Positions 42,511 to 55,565 are shown, numbered from the stretch's first letter. The stretch is DNA of 64,000 nt from Parachlorella kessleri (GCA_001598975.1 BBXU01000651.1:30015-94014); one strand, 5' to 3'. Made by a program: numbers and translations. The notes: generated from the sequence alone by a model not told the origin.

Positions 42511-45500
42511 TCACTCTGCCAGCATGCGCTCTGAGTCAACGTTGTCACCCGCGTCTGTCTCCATCTGCGGCTTGCTGCTCTGCCCCGGCGCCAGCTTGTC
42601 TCGCTTCTTCAGCCCACTGCAGCATGGCATGGTACAAGCCCAGCGCTAAGGTGCTTTGCCTCAAGAAAGCCTTGTCAGTCCATTTTCACATCCCTTCTTC
42701 CCTTCTACTGCTGGGGGTCGCCACCTACATGAAAGCTTCTCACCTCATCAGACCTTCTTGCGGTCATGGCAACTGCTCAGAGGCTGCATTGCCTAGAACC
42801 AAGTGCCATGGCTGCAACCGCTGGGACAACAAACATTTCAGACTTCCCCCACCGCTCCAGCTCCTCCCCCACCGAGTCGCAACAACGACAGCACCCTGAC
42901 ACCAAAAGCAGCCTAGGTAGTGCTCAAGTGTTCTGCCTGCATAGAGCGAGATGTTCGCCAGGCGGTGTTGGTTGCATGCCCACAATCTGCAGCCCCCGGG
43001 GCTCCCCCGCCCACCCCCACCCCCCAACACCCACCTGACGATGTCGTCAATGCGCAGCAGCAGCGTGGCGCTCTCCACTGCGGTCTTCAGCGTCTGCGCC
43101 TTCACCTGGTACGGCTCCCACACCCCCAGCTCCTTCATGTCCACGATGCTGCCGCTGGTGCCTGCGACAAGCCAATGGGTTGTGCCCTAAATAGTCATGC
43201 CAGCCACCCAGCCACCCAGCCACAATGCATGCACGGGTGGGTCCAGAGGTGCGTGCAGCGACGTTTGACCTGGGCAGAGGGCCCATGCCACCGCTCCCGC
43301 CGTCGTGGCCTCCATGTTGCCTGCCGCCGATGTGCGGGGGTGGGGGGGGGGGGGACGGCGGCAGCAAAGCCAGGGGCCTGCAAGACTCGACTGGCGTGCC
43401 CTCGAGGAATACCTAGATACTCGGATTTTCTACTGAATGCTTGCCTAGGCTAGCCGGAGCCTCACGGGGGCAGCCAAGGCTGCCTAGCAAGCAAGCCTTT
43501 GAGCGGAGAAATAGCTAGACGCCAGCCACAGTCGCCCCCCGAAACCTTGCAGCAAATGTCCCACAAAGCAGCACCTCCACCTCAAACACCTGCAACCATT
43601 GAGGCAGCAGTGCCGCGTCAAGGCCGCCACCCACCGTCGATGCCAAAGGTGCAGCTGGGCGACTCGGCGTGCTTCCCGCGCAGCTTTGTGAGCGTGCGGA
43701 TCACGTTGGCGCCGCAGTTCTGTGCCAGCGTGCGGGGGATGACCTCCATGGCCTGGCCCACTGACCGGTAGGGCCCCTGCATGGGGAAATCTACGCAGAT
43801 TCTGGGGGACCATGGCAAGGTGCCAGTGGGGTGCAGCACCTCCCAAGCCGACCAGCCGTGCGCACTGCTCCTGCCTGAGCAGCCTCCCCCCCCCCCTCAA
43901 TTTCTCTTTAAGACACAGCACTCGTAAAGCAACCCCACATCACCACACCCACCCACCCAACCGCCCACGCGTGGAACCTAGGTCGGAGAGCAAGCAGCAG
44001 GTGCTCGCCCTTGGCACACTCCCTAGCCACCTACCTGCTCTACACAGCCCGCCGTGCCACTGAACCCACCCCGCTCCACAGGCCAAGTGCGGCCCAGCCA
44101 CGTCCGCCCCCCCCACCGCCTACCGCAAGCCGACAGCTAGCCCACCCACCTGCTCCACGCCGCCCACTGCGCCGCTGTTGGCCCGCTCCGCCAGGCCGCG
44201 CGACACGGCCATCTCCGCCACGCCGCCGCCCGGCACCAGGCGCGGGTCCAAACACACGTTGCGCGCCACGCCGACCGCGTCGTGCAGGTTGCGCTCCACC
44301 TCGTTCAGCACGTCCTTGGACGCGCCGCGCAGCACGATGCTGCACGCCTTGGGCTCCTGCACGCACGCAGGCATGCGGGCAGGCAGACTGGCTGGGAGAT
44401 GGGCCATGGGGGAGGCTTGGGAAAGGAAGGGCGGGTGGGTTTGACGCCGAGTTGAAAGGCTGGTGATTGCGACAACTCGGAAGGGCTGGAGGCCGGCCGG
44501 CTGGCAAGCAGAGCTTGGGTGGGTGGGAAGGCCCTAACTAGCGCTTGCTAGCCGTAACTACGGGCTCCCTCATAACCTTCAAGGCCGCAGACGCCACACC
44601 GCCGCCTCGCATTGCTGTCATTGATTTTATGTTCAGAATTGGTTCTGATGCATGCTCTTGTGCATGTCAGTGCAACCCAGGGATGTCAAAAACACATCAA
44701 CTGTCGCGCACGCCTGTGTGAGAATGAAGCTGCCAAACTTCTGTCGACAGAAGACGACATTACTGCAGTCAAACAGTGTGCGCATGTGGGAGGTTGATAG
44801 TCACGTGGCCGGGGTGGGAGGGCTAGGGAAGTGGGGCACCGTGCTGCAAGCCTTTGGCTACTATACCGGCCACAGGGGTCAAGCGTATGTGGGACAGTGA
44901 CAAAGCAGCACGACAGGGCTTGTAGTATGATGCCAAGCTGTGCAATATTGCACACCGGGCCAGCAACACAAGGTGCTTCGCCATGTCACCATTCATATCA
45001 CAACCAGCGCCAACTTCACTCCCCAGCCACCCACCCATGTTCCATGGGCGTGCGCTCCAACCCCCGCCCACCCTGCCACGCCCGCCCAACTCAACATCAC
45101 TCCCCACCACCCACCCACCCACCCACGTTCCGTGGCGTGTGCTCCACCCCCTGCCCGTACCTTGCAGTCCACAATGAAGGTGTAGAACTCGTCCCCGATT
45201 TTGCGGACCTCAAACAGCCCCGCCCCCGTGCCGATGTCCGACTCCCGGATCTCATCCGGCCGCGACACGATGGTTGCCCCCGTGGCACGCGCGATGCGGT
45301 TGTTGTCGGTCTTCCGCAGCCGGCGGATGGCAGAGATGCCTGCACGGCCACAGAGCTGGTCCATACACTTCACCTACCTCCGTGCAATGGTCAGTCCCGA
45401 GCAGAGGCACAGGGGGTTGGCGGCGGCAAGCAGGCAGGCAGGCAGGCAGGAGGCATAGTACTGCGAGAGCTGGGGTAAGCAGGCGTGGCCTTCTGGGGCC

Positions 45501-48500
45501 AGAACAGGTATGGGGGTACGTAGCAGCATCAATAATTTTTTTGCCAAAAAAATCATAACGTGTTAACACCCATGTTATAATAAAACCAAAAATTGTCCGC
45601 AATTACAGGTGGCCCCCCTCAACGCCTCAGGACCATCTAACAGGACACAGCCTGCCAGAGAGGCAGCAGGGAAATACATTGCCAGGATATGTGGCGACAG
45701 GTACCCAACCCTTGCATGCCAACCCTTGGGCACAGATTCCCAGACTGGCTGCACCTGCTTTGGTGAGGAAGTGGGCCGCCAGGTCGGACAGGCCCTTCTC
45801 TGTGATGACCACATCCGGTTTGAACTGCGCAATCTGGGAGCAGGTGCGCTCAATCCACTCCTCCTCCATCTTCAACAGCGTGGCCCTGCACACACAGGTG
45901 AGCGCACACTGCCGCTGGGCATTACAAGCATTCAAGGGTCACGGGCAAAAAGACACCCGCAGGAAGTACCCTCTGCCAGGCAGGTGCCCAAAAGTATGGC
46001 TGTGCGGCCCCCGACGCCAGAGCCTGGCATGAGCAAGGCACGCAAGTGACACGCTTTAATGCACGCTGGGGGTGCCCGGGTACGTCTCATCATACCTGCC
46101 CCCAGGCAGCTTCCCCACAGCACATGACCCGCTCCACTCTGCCGACACCACTAATAACAGCAAGCTAGCTAGCTTGCTGCACCCTGACGGGGGCCGCCAC
46201 CACAGCCAGGGGCCACCTCCGGGCCAGCCATACAGGGCCCGACCTCGCGCCCACGGGCCCTTCCCTAGGCAAGCAACCAAGAAGGGGAGCCTGGGCTGGG
46301 CTGGGCTGGGCCCAGGGCTAGGGCGGCTCACCAGTCCTCCTCCTTCATGAGCTCCACATTGGCCTGGTTCTCCAGCTTCTTGTACTCCAGCGGGCAGTCC
46401 ATCAGCAGCACCCGGGGGTTGGAGATCTTCCTGCACGCCAGCCACCGCCCACCCAGCAGAAGGGTAACGCTAGCAGCCCAGTAGGAACCTGGATACCACC
46501 CGATTCGTTGGCGGGGCCGCGGTTCTAAGAAGCAGTGGCAGAACAATCATGTACATGCCTCCAACACCCCTGCCACTTGGGGCCGCCCACCGCCTCCTGA
46601 GCTGCTGTTCCCAAGCACGGCCCATGCTGCTTGAAGTCTGCTGAACTAATGCATCATGTCCAGATAGCAGCATACGGGCAACTGGCTTCCATGCTGAGAC
46701 TCTGTGCGGTGCTCCACGCGCGGCTCCAGAGGCCGTATCACAACAGCGCCCTTGCTCACCGCCGCATGCGGCCAGGCACCACGACGTCTTTTGAGAACAT
46801 CACGCCACGCAGCACTCTGCTGTCCTCCAGCGCACCGCCTGCACACAGGGGACACCGGTACAACCTATGCAGTACAACCCTATGCCGACGCCACCAATAG
46901 GCTTGAGGGTTTCTGCTGCATGGGACGCCTTGAGAGCCCTCTGGTACCCATGGGAGGAACACCTGTTTCCAGCAGGCAGGAGGCCCCAAGACTTACGGGC
47001 ACCTGTTATGTACTTGCCAGGAATGTTTTCTGACACGGCATGCTCCACAGCTGCCTGGTCAAGGCACCTGCAGCCTTGCCTGCCGACACATCTGCCACCT
47101 GGACCCTGCCATTAATAGTGCTGCCATCCGGCTGCGTGCTCCCAGGCACTCGGCCCCCGTCCGCTAGCCGATGGCTGACCTGGGATCTTCTCAATCTTGG
47201 CATACTTCTTGACATCGATTTCCCGCTGGCCATTGCCGAGGTCCACCATCACTGTCTGCACTGCATCGATGGCCAGATCCTGCAGCAGGCAACAACGCCT
47301 GTAACATACCCTCTTGCAGGCGTCTTCAAGGGCGGGGCAGTATCAGTATCACAATGGCATCTGGTATCTCCACAGCGGCCGTTTCAAATAGTCAACATGT
47401 GGACGCCTCAGAAGCCACAGAAGAACGATATGGGCAAGACCAGCAGCTGCCAATACTTTTGCAGCTGTGCCGAGCTACCCACCCATGCCAGCAAGCTAGG
47501 CCCACACGTGCTAGTTATCACACACTAGCTAGTTATCACACACTAGCTCCACCAGTTGCTGCCTACCCTCAGCCCCACGCACCGCTATAAGAGTGCCAAA
47601 CCGCTGCGTAAACTTGGTACCGATACAGCTGTTTACGATGTTCAGCATCTGCTGCCGGTCGTTGATGTCTATGGGGAAGGCGATCTCGTCAATGATTGCG
47701 AGCGCATCCTCCAGGGCCTTAATGTAGCCACGGATGATGACGGTGGGGTGCAGGTTGCGCTCCAAATGCGGCTCTGCCATGGCTAGCAGCTCCCCAGCTG
47801 CAACACAGCCAAGTGCAGCCAGCGCCCAGTGTGTGCACCCCGCCCCAATTGCAAGTGTCACCGTAGCCCAGCAAGCACTACAAGCAGATCCAGTAACCGA
47901 TGCCGGCTGCTGCTGACCTGACAGCTGTGCATCTGCAAACCAAGGTTGCTCAACTGCTGCCAAACGATGCACGCTGTTACGAGGAGCAAAATGCAAGAAG
48001 GCGCCCTCGGCAGGCAAATTCAAGAGGCGGGTGTGGTCCAAGGAGTGCTCAGCTTGGCTGCTGCTCCAGCACAGCACTGCAGCTCACCCAAAATGATGAC
48101 AGAGGTGGTGCCGTCGCCCACCTCCTCATCTTGTGTCCGGCTCAGCTCAATGATGGACTGCAGGCACCCAGCATGCAATCGACCTTGCAACAGCTGAAGA
48201 CCAAAGGCCAGGAGCAGATGATACCAGTCAGCCTGCTGTAGAGCACTCTTCAGCCCACCTTGGCTGCTGGGTGGGAGACATCAATCTCCCTGAGGATTGC
48301 GTTGCCATCATTTGTTAGCACAATACCCCCGTTGGCATCCAGCAGCATCTTTAGCATGGCACGAGGCCCCAGCGTCGTCCTCACGATGTCTGCCACCGCC
48401 TGCACGAAAACGGAAGTTCACAGGAAAGATGGCAACCTAAACTCATAGCAGTCAAACCATGCAACTGATCAGGGCCAACTTGGGAGGTCGTTCCCACTCC

Positions 48501-48642
48501 GGGCAAGCAGTGTGAGTTGAGGATCCACAAAGCTACTAAGACTTGCCTTGGCTGCTTGCACGTTGTTAAGCTGTGCTTTACGCCCGGTCTCTCTTTTAGT
48601 GTTTGTCTGGAGCACCGTGACAGGAGCCCCCATAGGCATCAT
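42511..48642 (-). CDS. CCT3: T-complex protein 1 subunit gamma (CCT3)
   Basis: This is one of eight subunits of the cytosolic chaperonin that folds actin and tubulin. There are thirteen minus exons: 48642-48547, 48399-48259, 48157-48088, 47797-47583, 47279-47180, 46838-46760, 46430-46332, 45885-45755, 45339-45161, 44356-44150, 43776-43635, 43161-43035 and 42616-42511 (1692 nt, 563 aa). The N-terminus is [20 protein letters not shown]. ATPase motifs are [24 protein letters not shown] and [12 protein letters not shown]. Gamma-specific blocks include [34 protein letters not shown] and [20 protein letters not shown]. The last exon reads [12 protein letters not shown] to an acidic tail. The first intron uses a GC donor (AAG|GCAAGT). 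The intron at 45160-44357 is the longest (804 nt). All phases agree. Confidence 0.96.
45530..45606. other. A/T-rich island in a CCT3 intron
   Basis: About 75 bases of A/T-rich sequence contain an inverted pair (ATTTTTTT GCC AAAAAAAT), in sharp contrast to the GC-rich surroundings. It may be a remnant of an inserted element, but I see no terminal repeats or target duplication that would show this. Confidence 0.4.
46158..46179. repeat. Perfect 22-bp palindrome in a CCT3 intron
   Basis: CAGCAAGCTAG and its reverse complement abut in the intron between exons 7 and 8. No role is evident. Confidence 0.75.
47509..47548. repeat. 18-bp tandem repeat in a CCT3 intron
   Basis: Two full copies and a partial copy of a CTAGTTATCACACACTAG-type unit lie in tandem in the intron between exons 4 and 5. 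Confidence 0.7.
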
Positions 48643-49185
48643 CTTGTCAAAACTTGTCTGGAAGGAAAGAGATGCAAAGCACAAGAGAAATACGGCCTCT
48701 GATCAGTTCAGTGATGGGAATTTGGTTCGGATTTGTCAGGTCAAGCTTAGGTGGAGATATTATAGTATAGTGTGTGTGATCATATGACTGAGGACCAAGA
48801 TGGAATGCTAGCCATGTGCATGGGTGCTACTGAGAAAATTGGCCGCTGGCGGGCTCCTCTCCCGCTGGGTAGAGTTCCTTGCTCATCGAGGCTCCTGGCC
48901 TCGGTTGTTCTGACAGACGGTGCCCTACAAGCCTCTAATGAAGATGAATCCACTTTCACTTACTTCCCGGGCTCCCTGTGCTGCGAGTGCCACCAGCAGG
49001 CTACGACATGCTTGCTGCAACAGACCCCGGGCAGGCTGCGTCAGAGTTATTGCGAAGCATGACCCAAAGGTGCTTAAAAGGGTGGGGACAGGGTGTTGAA
49101 CCCGGTTGTGCCACCCCTCCTGTTGCTGCGGCATTAGGCGTGGTACCTCAGCGTTGGGTGAGAGGGTTCCTTTGGAAATGTGCAG
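48643..49185. promoter_or_regulatory. Divergent region: CCT3 promoter and 5' part of the plastid protein gene
   Basis: This contains the CCT3 promoter (-) and the missing first exon(s) of the + gene. A candidate exon begins at an ATG near 48805-48820 (MGATEKIGRWRAPLPLGRVP, transit-peptide-like). I found no donor whose phase matches the acceptor at 49185, so it is not joined. Confidence 0.4.
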
Positions 49186-50439
49186 GGCGAACTGGAAGCT
49201 CCAGCAGCCTTGCAGCGGCTTCGAACAGCAGCAGTGGCGGTGGCGGCAGCGGCTTGGTTGGTGACAGGCAGCCCAGCAGCAGCGGAGATACAGACGGTGT
49301 CAGCCAGTGAGGCTACCAAGCTGGCCAAGCCTTTGCAGCAGCAGCCTGTGAACAAGAATGGCATCTGGTTGCTAATGGTGCTTGGCGGTGCAGCGCTATT
49401 TGGCAGCACAGTGGTCTTGGAGAATAATGAGAAGTTGTTCCCTGCTATCTACAAAGCCAACCGAGCAATGTCTGCCGCCAAAATGAAGCAGCAGGTGGGT
49501 AGCTGGGAACTTCAATCGTTCGGGGGCAGTGGAGATGCAGGGGCTGCTGTGCTGCTTGTTGTTGAGCAGGACGGACCTCCTAGCCGGGGTTGGCGCCTGG
49601 CATCCTCCCCGCCTGCCATTGGGAGTGACTCAGCGCCCCACCTTGCATTGCTCTGCTCACCCAGTAGGCCCAGCTCGATTGTTTGAGTGTCTGCAGCAGC
49701 AGCCACAGCCGCCGGCGGTTGACGTGGAGTTTGAGCTGCAGCAGGAGCAGCAGCGGCTGGCAGCTGTGCAAGCAGAGCGGGAAATTGATGCTCGGCAGCA
49801 GGCTGCTTTCTTGGCAGGCCTGCAGGAAGCTCGCAGCCGCTCCTCTGCTGCAGCTTCTGCAGCTCCTGATGCAGCGGCTGAAGCAGCTGTGTCACCCAAT
49901 AGCGCAATGCTTGATGAAGCCCTGTCCGGGGGCCCCACTGTTGACAGACCTCAAGATGGGGGTGCAGAGGCAGCAGCAGCTGCTGCTGCTGCTGCTACCG
50001 CTCCTGTATCTGGAGCAGGTCGCGAGGCAGTGCAGCATGCGGCTAGCCAAGCCAATGGAGCAGATGAAGTTCGGCAGCCAGGACAGCATGAGGCAAGCGG
50101 CAGTGAATCAGCAGCCGACGTTGGCGACGAGCCTGGCAATTTGCAGGTAGGTTGCCAGTTGTGCCAAGCCAGATGCGCCTGTCTTTGGGAATGTGGGCCG
50201 GGAGCGCTACATGTGCCACTTTGCTTGTCAGTGGTGTAATGAGTAGGACAGCATGCCGCTTAAGGTGAAGGAGGGTGCGGCGACCGTTGTGTCAGGCGCT
50301 GGTCAGCGCCCGTGCGGGAAGAGAGATTGTTGTAGCACAACACCACAGCAGGTGCCTTGTTGTGCAGGGCATGACGGTTGAACAACTGGAGGCCGCATTG
50401 AAGGCACGGAAAGCCAGGGATGCTGCTGCAGCGCAGTGA
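49186..50439 (+). CDS. Probable plastid membrane protein, function unknown (5' exon unresolved)
   Basis: I do not recognise the family. Three exons are supported: 49186-49494, 49697-50146 and 50368-50439 (831 nt). An upstream start exon must exist, because 49186 follows a TGCAG acceptor and the nearby ATG at 49178 is out of frame. The first supported exon begins GELEAPAALQRLRTAAVAVA and runs through a hydrophobic stretch to SPAAAEIQ, which looks like a transfer domain and cleavage site for the thylakoid lumen. Next is a membrane span (NGIWLLMVLGGAALFGSTVV). Exon 2 is Gln/Ala-rich and likely a long helix (EFELQQEQQRLAAVQAERE) plus low-complexity Ala. The C-terminus is MTVEQLEAALKARKARDAAA. It lies head to head with CCT3. 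Confidence 0.65.
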
Positions 50440-51403
50440 TGTTCCCTTACTCTTCCTCCTGCCTGGCTAAGCAGTGGTGCCAGTCTTCTCCCAAATGCCT
50501 TCAACTGTGATTTACTGTTTGCTGAGCGTCCAGACCTTCTCTAGGTACTTGAGCACGGGGGCGCCTGCCATGCCATGCTGGCCCTCTCCCATTTTGTCCC
50601 GTCAATTTTATGATGGGGAGGGCATATATTACTCTTCTTGTCGCTCTGTTTTCTAGCCTTCTTGGTAGTTGTGTCCTCTACCTCGGGCTCTCATAGCCGA
50701 AGAGGGATGAGTGGAACTGTTGCCGCCGAGTGAAGTTTTGGCGATGTATGCCCTGCTTCTTAGACAGGTGTGAGGTTGCTAGGGACGATAATAAGCTGGG
50801 CGTTCCGCTGAGCTGGAGCAAGAGGCAAGGGCTTCGATGGTGCGGCACAGTCTGGGAGATTTGTACTAGTCCAGCGCTGGCTCAGTTTGTAGACCGGCGG
50901 CAAAGAGAAGCTGTTCAGTTGCGTCTCACTATTCATAAGCTGCACAAGCTGCTGTGGGAGTCTTTGCACCCTTCTGTGGGGACCCCTTCGTCCTGTTCCA
51001 CACAGCTGTGTGTGCACAGCCCTTCTCTCCACAAACCAGTCTGAGCCAAAGCGTTGCGTGGAGACGCATAGTTTACTCCAAAAACTCCACCTGCAAGCGC
51101 TGCCATGCACAGGCTGACCGAAAGTGATCCGGCGTCATGGTCCGCTAGTTCCCGGCAGGCGCCGCGCATCAACTACACTAGCTTGCGCCGAGGCGAGCAT
51201 ACACACACTTGGGTTCGACAAGTTTGCCTGTCCAACCTTGATCTTACGCCAAGTTTACCAACACGCTTTCTGACTCCCTTGCTGACTAACGACGCTCGCC
51301 TGGCTGGTTTGCCAGCGAATCTAGGCAGGGCTGCCAGCAGGCCAAACCTCATCTGTTATTTCGGTTTGACTATCGAACGCCGCCTGCGCACCCTCGGCAG
51401 TGC
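50440..51403. other. Intergenic region before the F-box/LRR-like gene
   Basis: About 960 bases with no supportable gene. It should hold the 3' UTR of the plastid protein gene and the promoter and 5' UTR of the next. Confidence 0.45.
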
Positions 51404-54400
51404 ATGCCCGTGGGTGTTCCGGTGGTAGGTCGCATGGGTGCACGGCCAGCAGCAGACTGGGGCTCACTGCCCCACGCAGTCGCCCACCAAATAGTACTTC
51501 ACCTGGTTCGCAATCAGCGCCAGGAGCGCGCGGTGGCTCGCTTGCTTGCACCCTTGGCCTTATGCTGCAAGGGTTGGAGGGCCGCTATCGCTGATACGCT
51601 GCTGGAGCTGTCCATCAATGATGCGAGGGCTGAGCCGACTCACTGGCTGTCATCGCAGCGCATGCAGGTGGGTGATACTGCTAGGGCTTTGCTTCTGCTT
51701 GTCAACGCAGTACCCATCCTGTTCTGGGTACCTACCTGTTGACTATCAGCTCACGGCTGGATCTACTCTCCCACAGGAGGGGTACCTATTCCCTCGGTTA
51801 GTTGTTCAATCTTGCCTGGCTTAGAAACCTGGCTGCTGCCGCCTGGTCCGCAGGCGGTCGGCTTTGCAGCCCACTTAGGGTCCCAGCTAGCTGCCGACCC
51901 AGGCCTGCCACTTCAAATCGTGTCACCTTCCGCACCAACGCTGCGGCGCCTCTCTGGGCTACCCAACCTCGAGCTCATCCGCGCTCTGTTGCCCACGCTG
52001 CGCTGCCTTAGCCGGCTGGACCTGCGCTGCCCTGCAGCCAATGCGCCGCAACGCAAAGCCGCTGCTGCGGCGCCGCCCTTGGAGGGCATGCTCACCCAGG
52101 TTGACCTTGCGCACTTGAGCAGCCTGCCAGCCCTCACACAGCTCTCCATATCTGGCCACTTCCAGCTGGCTAGCTTGGATCGCCTGCCGGCGGCGTTAAC
52201 ACGCCTAGAGCTTTCCAGCCAGGGTCGGCAGATCTGCCTGGGGGCGTCTGCCTCGCTGACTCTGCCGCCCAGCATGCAGCTGAGGCACCTCCGTCTTAAG
52301 GCGCGTGTGGTACTGCTCAGCGACTGGCCGCAGCTGTGCCGGCAAGCGCGCAATGTGCGTGTGGAGGCCTCAAGGCTGGTGCTGGGCGTGCCGTGTGCCA
52401 CGCAGCGCAGCGGCAGCGGCAGAGCGGCGTCGCCTTTCTGGGAGTTGGCGGAGGATATTGGGAACGACCTGGCGCTCTATAAAACCTTGGCCGAGGAGGT
52501 GTCAGCCAGCGCTTCCCTGGACCAGGTGGGTAGTGGCGGGGGCGCCTTGTCAAGCACAAATGTAGGCTAGACTGTATGGTATTTGCAGGTCTCCCAGCGT
52601 AGATGCCTTCCGGAGCGGCCCTATGATGCATAGGCTGCGCCTGGCCGGCTCTTGGGGTTTGTCAGCGGGCAAAGGGTATTTTTGAAAGCCATCCGAAGCA
52701 GGGAGAAGGGACCCTGGCTAACACAGGACCTCACCTGCCCCTCCCGCTGCAGGTGGTGCTGATGTTCCAGCGCATGCAGATCTACGCCTACAGCGCCTCG
52801 CGCTGCAACGCAGGCCGGCTTTCCTCCGCCGATGCCACCCACGCCATCAGGGCCCTGCCAGAGCTGCATTTAACCCGGCCCTCCCTCCTCCTCCCGCCCT
52901 CTGGCGAGGCTGCTGCTCTCAGCCCACCGTCCAGCCCACGGGGACCTGCTGCAGCAGTTAACCCATGGGCGCCTGTGCAGCGTCCTGCGCAGCATGAGGT
53001 GGTGGCGGCCTGGGTGGACGGCTTTGAAATGCTGGCGGCACTGCGGGAGGAGCTGGTGGGCAGGTGAGGTCGAGCATCGCAAAATGGCGGCATGTTCTGG
53101 CTGTGCAGCATCTAGTCCCTGGATGGCAAGGTCGGAGGCTGCACAGGGTGCACGGCGGCGCACTAATGGACCCACCAATGCCGTCTGCTGTGGCGCACTG
53201 GCAGGGGCACTCAACGGCCTCAGTGAGTGGACATTAAGCAAGGATGTGGCATACCTTGTGGACACAGCCTCAACCTAGAAGTAATACTCAGTCAAGCATC
53301 CATGGTGCCCTGGTTTAACTGTTGCTGCTGCAGCCACCTGGTGAGCACCTTTTACTCAAGTTCAAACTTCGGCAGTGACGAGCAGGCCCCAGACGACGTG
53401 GCATCGGTGCTTTGGGTGGAGCGCCAGCAGGCCGAGAAGCGCTTCTGCTTCTTGTGAGTGGGCAGCAGCTGTGTTAGCTTTGAGATGGCGACCCTGGTCT
53501 CGACACCACCAGAGCGTGTATGGTTGATGTCTTTGCCGGCTCTGGGTTGTAGGCAGCGCACCCGGTGCCCACGAGCGCAAGTAATAGGGCCTGCATTAAT
53601 AGCCTAGTGGGTGCTACTTTGTACGTCAGTGACTATGCGCTGGCAACGCTGGGGCTAACTCTTGTTCCATCGACTGCTTTGCAGGACGCCTGCCACACAG
53701 AAAGAGCGGGAGATGCTGCTGCGCACACCTGTGGCTGCCCTTGAGTGGTGCCCAGACACCCAGGCCCTTGCGCTGCTGCACCAGCCAGCCTTCCTGGCGC
53801 ACTCGGCTTCGGTGCGTGGGCGGTTCAAGTGTGCATACAGTTGATGTCGCAGAGTGTGACACAGAGCAGTGTATTGGCTGTCTTTCGAGCCCTGCATGAG
53901 ATGAGCAGCCCTGAGCTCTGCCCGTCTGAACTCCCTCTAGCCGAGTAGACTGTCTAATGCTGTGAGCGTGGTCTGCGCCAGGCTCCACGTCCATTCGCCT
54001 CTGTGCAACAGCCTCATCATAAGACCTTCATGCTGTGCAGACGCTGCGTATGCTGGGCCCTATCCCTCTGACCCCTGGCCTGGACCTATCTGTCTTCCCT
54101 CACCTGAAAGAGCTTCACGGCCTGCTCCAACAGCAGCCCACACTGGCAGCGCCCCTCCATCTCCAAGCGGCTCCTGCCCCAGGCGCCACAAGTACCAGCA
54201 GCAGCGGCATTGGCACTACCGTTAGCCACCTTGCGCCCATCCGGCTGCCGCAGTCGGTCTCCGTGCTAGGCCTGCAGGCGTGGGAAGGCCAGGCCCCTGG
54301 GTTCAACTCTACAGTAGTTGCTGGGCTCAGCTCCCTAGTGGAGCTGCGGCTCGGCAGCTTTGCCACGCACGATTTGCGTGCTTTGCCGCCTAGCGTGACC

Positions 54401-55565
54401 ATGGTGACACTGACCAACCCCCGCACCACCGCCGCCTGCCCGGTTCTGGGGCCTGGCAACATCCTGCTGCCCAGCTGGGGGAGCAATGGCAGTGGAGGCA
54501 GCAGCCAGAGCTCTTCCCTGGAGGGTGCCACGGTGGGCAGCAGCAGCTCGCAGGCCAGTGGCCGTTTCCTGAGGCGCCTAGGCGCCTGGCTGTCCACGGA
54601 GGAGCAGCAGGCTGAGTGCGAGGCTGCAACTGTCGCGGGCAGGAGCGGCAGCTTCAGCTCACTGTGGGCCAAGGCTGTGGGGCCCTCCAAATGGCTTCAT
54701 GAGCAGCGGCCGATCCAGCCAGGAACTGGTAGCCTGCCGTCACGGGCGGCTGCAGCGGCCCCGCAGGGCCGTGCGGCTTTGCGTGGGCCAGCCCTGCACC
54801 TGCACATCACCTCTAGCACAGCAACCCAGCTGGCAGTAGACGTTTCGTGGGCCCTGCGGCAGCCGGCGCTGCGTCGGTACACGGTCAGCGGCAGCCAAGT
54901 GTGGCGAGACCAGGTGGTGTGGCTACACCTGTCTGGGGGCGGCGTGGGCAGCAAGGCCGCACCCTGCCGGCGCCTTCTGCGGGAACTTGCTGCAGCTCCA
55001 GGTGAGATAATGAGGGTTGTTTGGACATAACACACCATGTTGGTAGTGAGCGAAGGGAGCCCAGTAGCTCAAATGCTGAGGGTTGAAGAGCACAGTAATC
55101 TCTGCACCTGAGGCTGTATTTGACATACTGCACCCACCAAGTTTTACTGCCTGTTTTGCTGAGTACCACGCACGCTTCTCCGTTTGTGCAGGGCTGGAGT
55201 GTCTCACCGTGCTGCCCAACCTCGCAGCTGTGACCTTCCAGTCAGCGTGCCCCAAGGTACTCCAGAGCCTGGGCTTCCCTCCTAGCGAGCATAGTCTGGT
55301 GGATGTGATGTCTAGGGCAGCGCGGCAGCAGGCCGAGGCCAGCCGCAAGAAGGCGCGTGGCAGCAGGCGTGCTACTGGCACTGCAGGGGCCCAGTGCGGC
55401 AGCAGGAGCTCCGCGCCTAGCTGGCGCGTTGAGTCGTGGGCAGTTGACAGCTTTGTTACTGGGTCTGGTGAGGGGGGCGATGCGGAGGGCTTGGCGTGGG
55501 CGGAAGGCGTGTTGGGCTCAGCTAGGGGCCTGCGTGTGCTGAGCACCGCAGCAGCCAAGGGCTAG
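51404..55565 (+). CDS. F-box-like / leucine-rich-repeat-like protein, 942 aa
   Basis: There are seven exons: 51404-51667, 51854-52525, 52753-53063, 53334-53453, 53685-53811, 54041-55001 and 55192-55565 (2829 nt, 942 aa). The N-terminus resembles an F-box: WGSLPHAVAHQIVLHLV, then ALCCKGWRAAIADTLLELSI. F-box proteins tether substrates to SCF ubiquitin ligases. Exon 2 has Leu-rich, LRR-like segments (LPNLELIRALLPTLRCLSRL, LSSLPALTQLSISGHFQL). Later exons hold further Leu-rich blocks (LSSLVELRLGSFATHDLRAL, LECLTVLPNLAAVTFQSACP) separated by Ser/Gly-rich low-complexity stretches. Algae carry many such lineage-specific proteins. The F-box reading is a weak match; SCF membership is inferred. All joins keep phase. 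The second exon start uses CCGCAG|GCG because an earlier acceptor would break the frame. Confidence 0.75.

Noticed and set aside
51777..51853. Earlier start of exon 2 in the F-box/LRR-like gene (acceptor at 51776)
   Set aside because: Its phase does not match the donor at 51667. The acceptor at 51853 does.
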